A stretch of 7,548 nucleotides of DNA from Symbiobacteriaceae bacterium (GTDB lineage Bacteria > Bacillota_E > Symbiobacteriia > Symbiobacteriales > Symbiobacteriaceae), in the NCBI GenBank assembly GCA_027356675.1, contig DAHVXO010000279.1, positions 1 through 7,548 of the forward strand. Reading direction: 5' to 3'. Each line of letters begins with the position of its first letter. Position 1 is the first letter of the stretch. Shown piece after piece: positions 6,188 through 7,548 of this stretch. The position numbers and the translations under genes are program-made. The notes beneath the pieces are model-generated. The model was given only the letters and a program-made list of their open reading frames with translations. It was not told where the DNA came from and made no database searches.

Positions 6188-7548
6188 ATGAGTTGGCTTG
6201 TGGGAATCGATACTGGGGGCACCTTTACCGATTTGGCCGCCGCAGATACCGAGACCGGAACGATCTATACGCTCAAGGTGCCGTCGGTGCCGGAGAATCC
6301 GGCCCTTGCGGTCATGGCGGCGGTAACTCAACTGGTCGAGGAGTATCCTGTGACCTGGTCGGATATACATTTTCTCGCCCATGGTACGACGGTGGCGACC
6401 AACGCGATCTTAGAGGGCAAGGGTGCCAAGTCGGGTCTCCTTATAAATGACGGGTTGCGGGCGATCTATCCAATGAGGGCTGGCAACCACCCGTCGGGAC
6501 CTGACCTGATCGACCCTTACTATGTCAAGCCGCCCGAACTGATTAGGCCCGCGCTGACCCGGGAGGTCAGGGGACGGATCGGGTTCGACGGCAAGGAAGT
6601 CCAGCCGCTCAATGAGGACGACGTGCGCAAAGGGGCGCTGGAACTCAAGGGCGAGGGCGTGGAGTCGGTGGCTGTCTGCTACCTGTTTTCCTTTGCCAAT
6701 CCCAGGCACGAGGAGCGCACCAGGGAATTGATAAGGGAAGTCTTTCCGCAATGCCGGGTGTCGCTGTCGAGCGAGGTGCTTCCAGTCATCAGGGAGTATC
6801 CGCGGCTTTCCACAACCGCGCTCGACGCCTACGTTGGACCGGTTGTTTCGCGTTACTTCGAGGACCTGAGCGGACGTCTAGGAGAGGCTGGAATCAATAC
6901 CCAGCGCTTCTACATCATGCAGTCGAGTGGCGGGCTCAAACGGATGGCCCTGGCGGTGAGGTTTCCGAATGAGACGCTCTTGTCGGGTCCCGCGGCGGGA
7001 GTGGTATTCAGCCAAAAGCTGAGCGGGCAGAGCGGATGTCCGAACCTTCTGACCTTCGACATGGGCGGAACAAGCGCGGACATGAGTGTATTGGCGGGGG
7101 GCGGCGTGGATGAAACACGTGAAGGCTCAATCGCCGGTCAGGACCTTGGCACGCCGATGATTCAGATACGGACTATCGGTTCCGGTGGGGGAAGCCTGGC
7201 ATATGTGGGCAAGGACGGTCTTTTGAAGGTGGGTCCGGAATCGGCCGGGGCGGTTCCCGGCCCCGCATGTTATGGCCGTGGTGGAACCGAGCCGACCGTC
7301 ACTGATGCCAACGTACGTCTGGGCTATCTGAGCGTGGACAACTTCTTGGGTGGACGGATGGCCGGGAACGCCGAGCTTTCCAGCAAAGCGTTGCATAAGG
7401 TGGCGGATACCATGGGCATCGACGACGTCGCCCTGGCGAGGGGAATCCTAAAGATCGTCGACACCCAGATGGCGGTGGGATTGAGAATGGCGTTGATGGA
7501 GCGCGGCGCCGATCCCAGAGACTTCGTCCTGGCGGCCTTTGGCGGCTC
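6188..7548 (+). CDS. hyuA: Second hydantoinase A-type subunit, cut by window edge
   Basis: The frame is open from the ATG to the last base, giving 453 complete codons, about the first two-thirds of a HyuA protein. Motifs seen are DTGGTFTD (8-15), HGTTVATNAILE (from H65), QSSGGL, LLSGPAAGVV, FDMGGTSAD (290-298), GSGGGS (331-336), GPACYGRGGTEPTVTDANV, and the start of the FGG adenosine motif at the edge (F451). It is clearly a paralogue of the first HyuA, but diverged: the middle segment after the HGTT motif differs widely, and DMGGTSTD, AAGGGT and SNGGV of the first copy read DMGGTSAD, SGGGS and SSGGL here. It is therefore not a recent duplicate. It may pair with another hyuB beyond the window or be a second ATPase subunit of the same complex. 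The C-terminal third cannot be judged. Confidence 0.92.
   Translation, partial: MSWLVGIDTGGTFTDLAAADTETGTIYTLKVPSVPENPALAVMAAVTQLVEEYPVTWSDIHFLAHGTTVATNAILEGKGAKSGLLINDGLRAIYPMRAGNHPSGPDLIDPYYVKPPELIRPALTREVRGRIGFDGKEVQPLNEDDVRKGALELKGEGVESVAVCYLFSFANPRHEERTRELIREVFPQCRVSLSSEVLPVIREYPRLSTTALDAYVGPVVSRYFEDLSGRLGEAGINTQRFYIMQSSGGLKRMALAVRFPNETLLSGPAAGVVFSQKLSGQSGCPNLLTFDMGGTSADMSVLAGGGVDETREGSIAGQDLGTPMIQIRTIGSGGGSLAYVGKDGLLKVGPESAGAVPGPACYGRGGTEPTVTDANVRLGYLSVDNFLGGRMAGNAELSSKALHKVADTMGIDDVALARGILKIVDTQMAVGLRMALMERGADPRDFVLAAFGG

Overview
The window carries five protein genes, all on the + strand and closely packed: a two-domain cupin protein, a hydantoinase B/oxoprolinase-type subunit (HyuB), a hydantoinase A/oxoprolinase-type subunit (HyuA), a short-chain dehydrogenase/reductase (SDR), and a second, different HyuA cut off by the right edge of the window. 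The DNA is GC-rich by eye, with clear Shine-Dalgarno sequences, only ATG starts and no mobile elements, RNA genes or CRISPR repeats. This fits a free-living, GC-rich bacterium with a catabolic gene cluster (an actinobacterium, proteobacterium or similar). The phylum cannot be fixed from the sequence alone.

Layout: 1-291 has no recognisable gene and probably holds the upstream control region. 292-1275 is the bicupin. 1276-1543 is a 268-base gap with one strong imperfect hairpin (1421-1446). 1544-3250 (HyuB) and 3247-5328 (HyuA) overlap by four bases (ATGA) and should be translationally coupled. After a 48-base gap comes the SDR at 5377-6132. After a further 55-base gap the second HyuA starts at 6188 and stays open to the end of the window.

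How the genes may work together: HyuA/HyuB proteins form ATP-dependent enzymes that either open cyclic amides (hydantoin, 5-oxoproline, caprolactam) or carboxylate ketones (acetone and acetophenone carboxylases). One HyuB with two different HyuA paralogues and an SDR resembles the ethylbenzene/acetophenone pathway, where an SDR alcohol dehydrogenase makes the ketone and a carboxylase with two HyuA-like subunits carboxylates it. The cupin, related to gentisate dioxygenase-like bicupins, could act on an aromatic or other ring substrate of the same pathway. The substrate is not visible in the sequence, and a cyclic amide or imide pathway remains equally possible. The pathway reading is inference; the family assignments are well supported.
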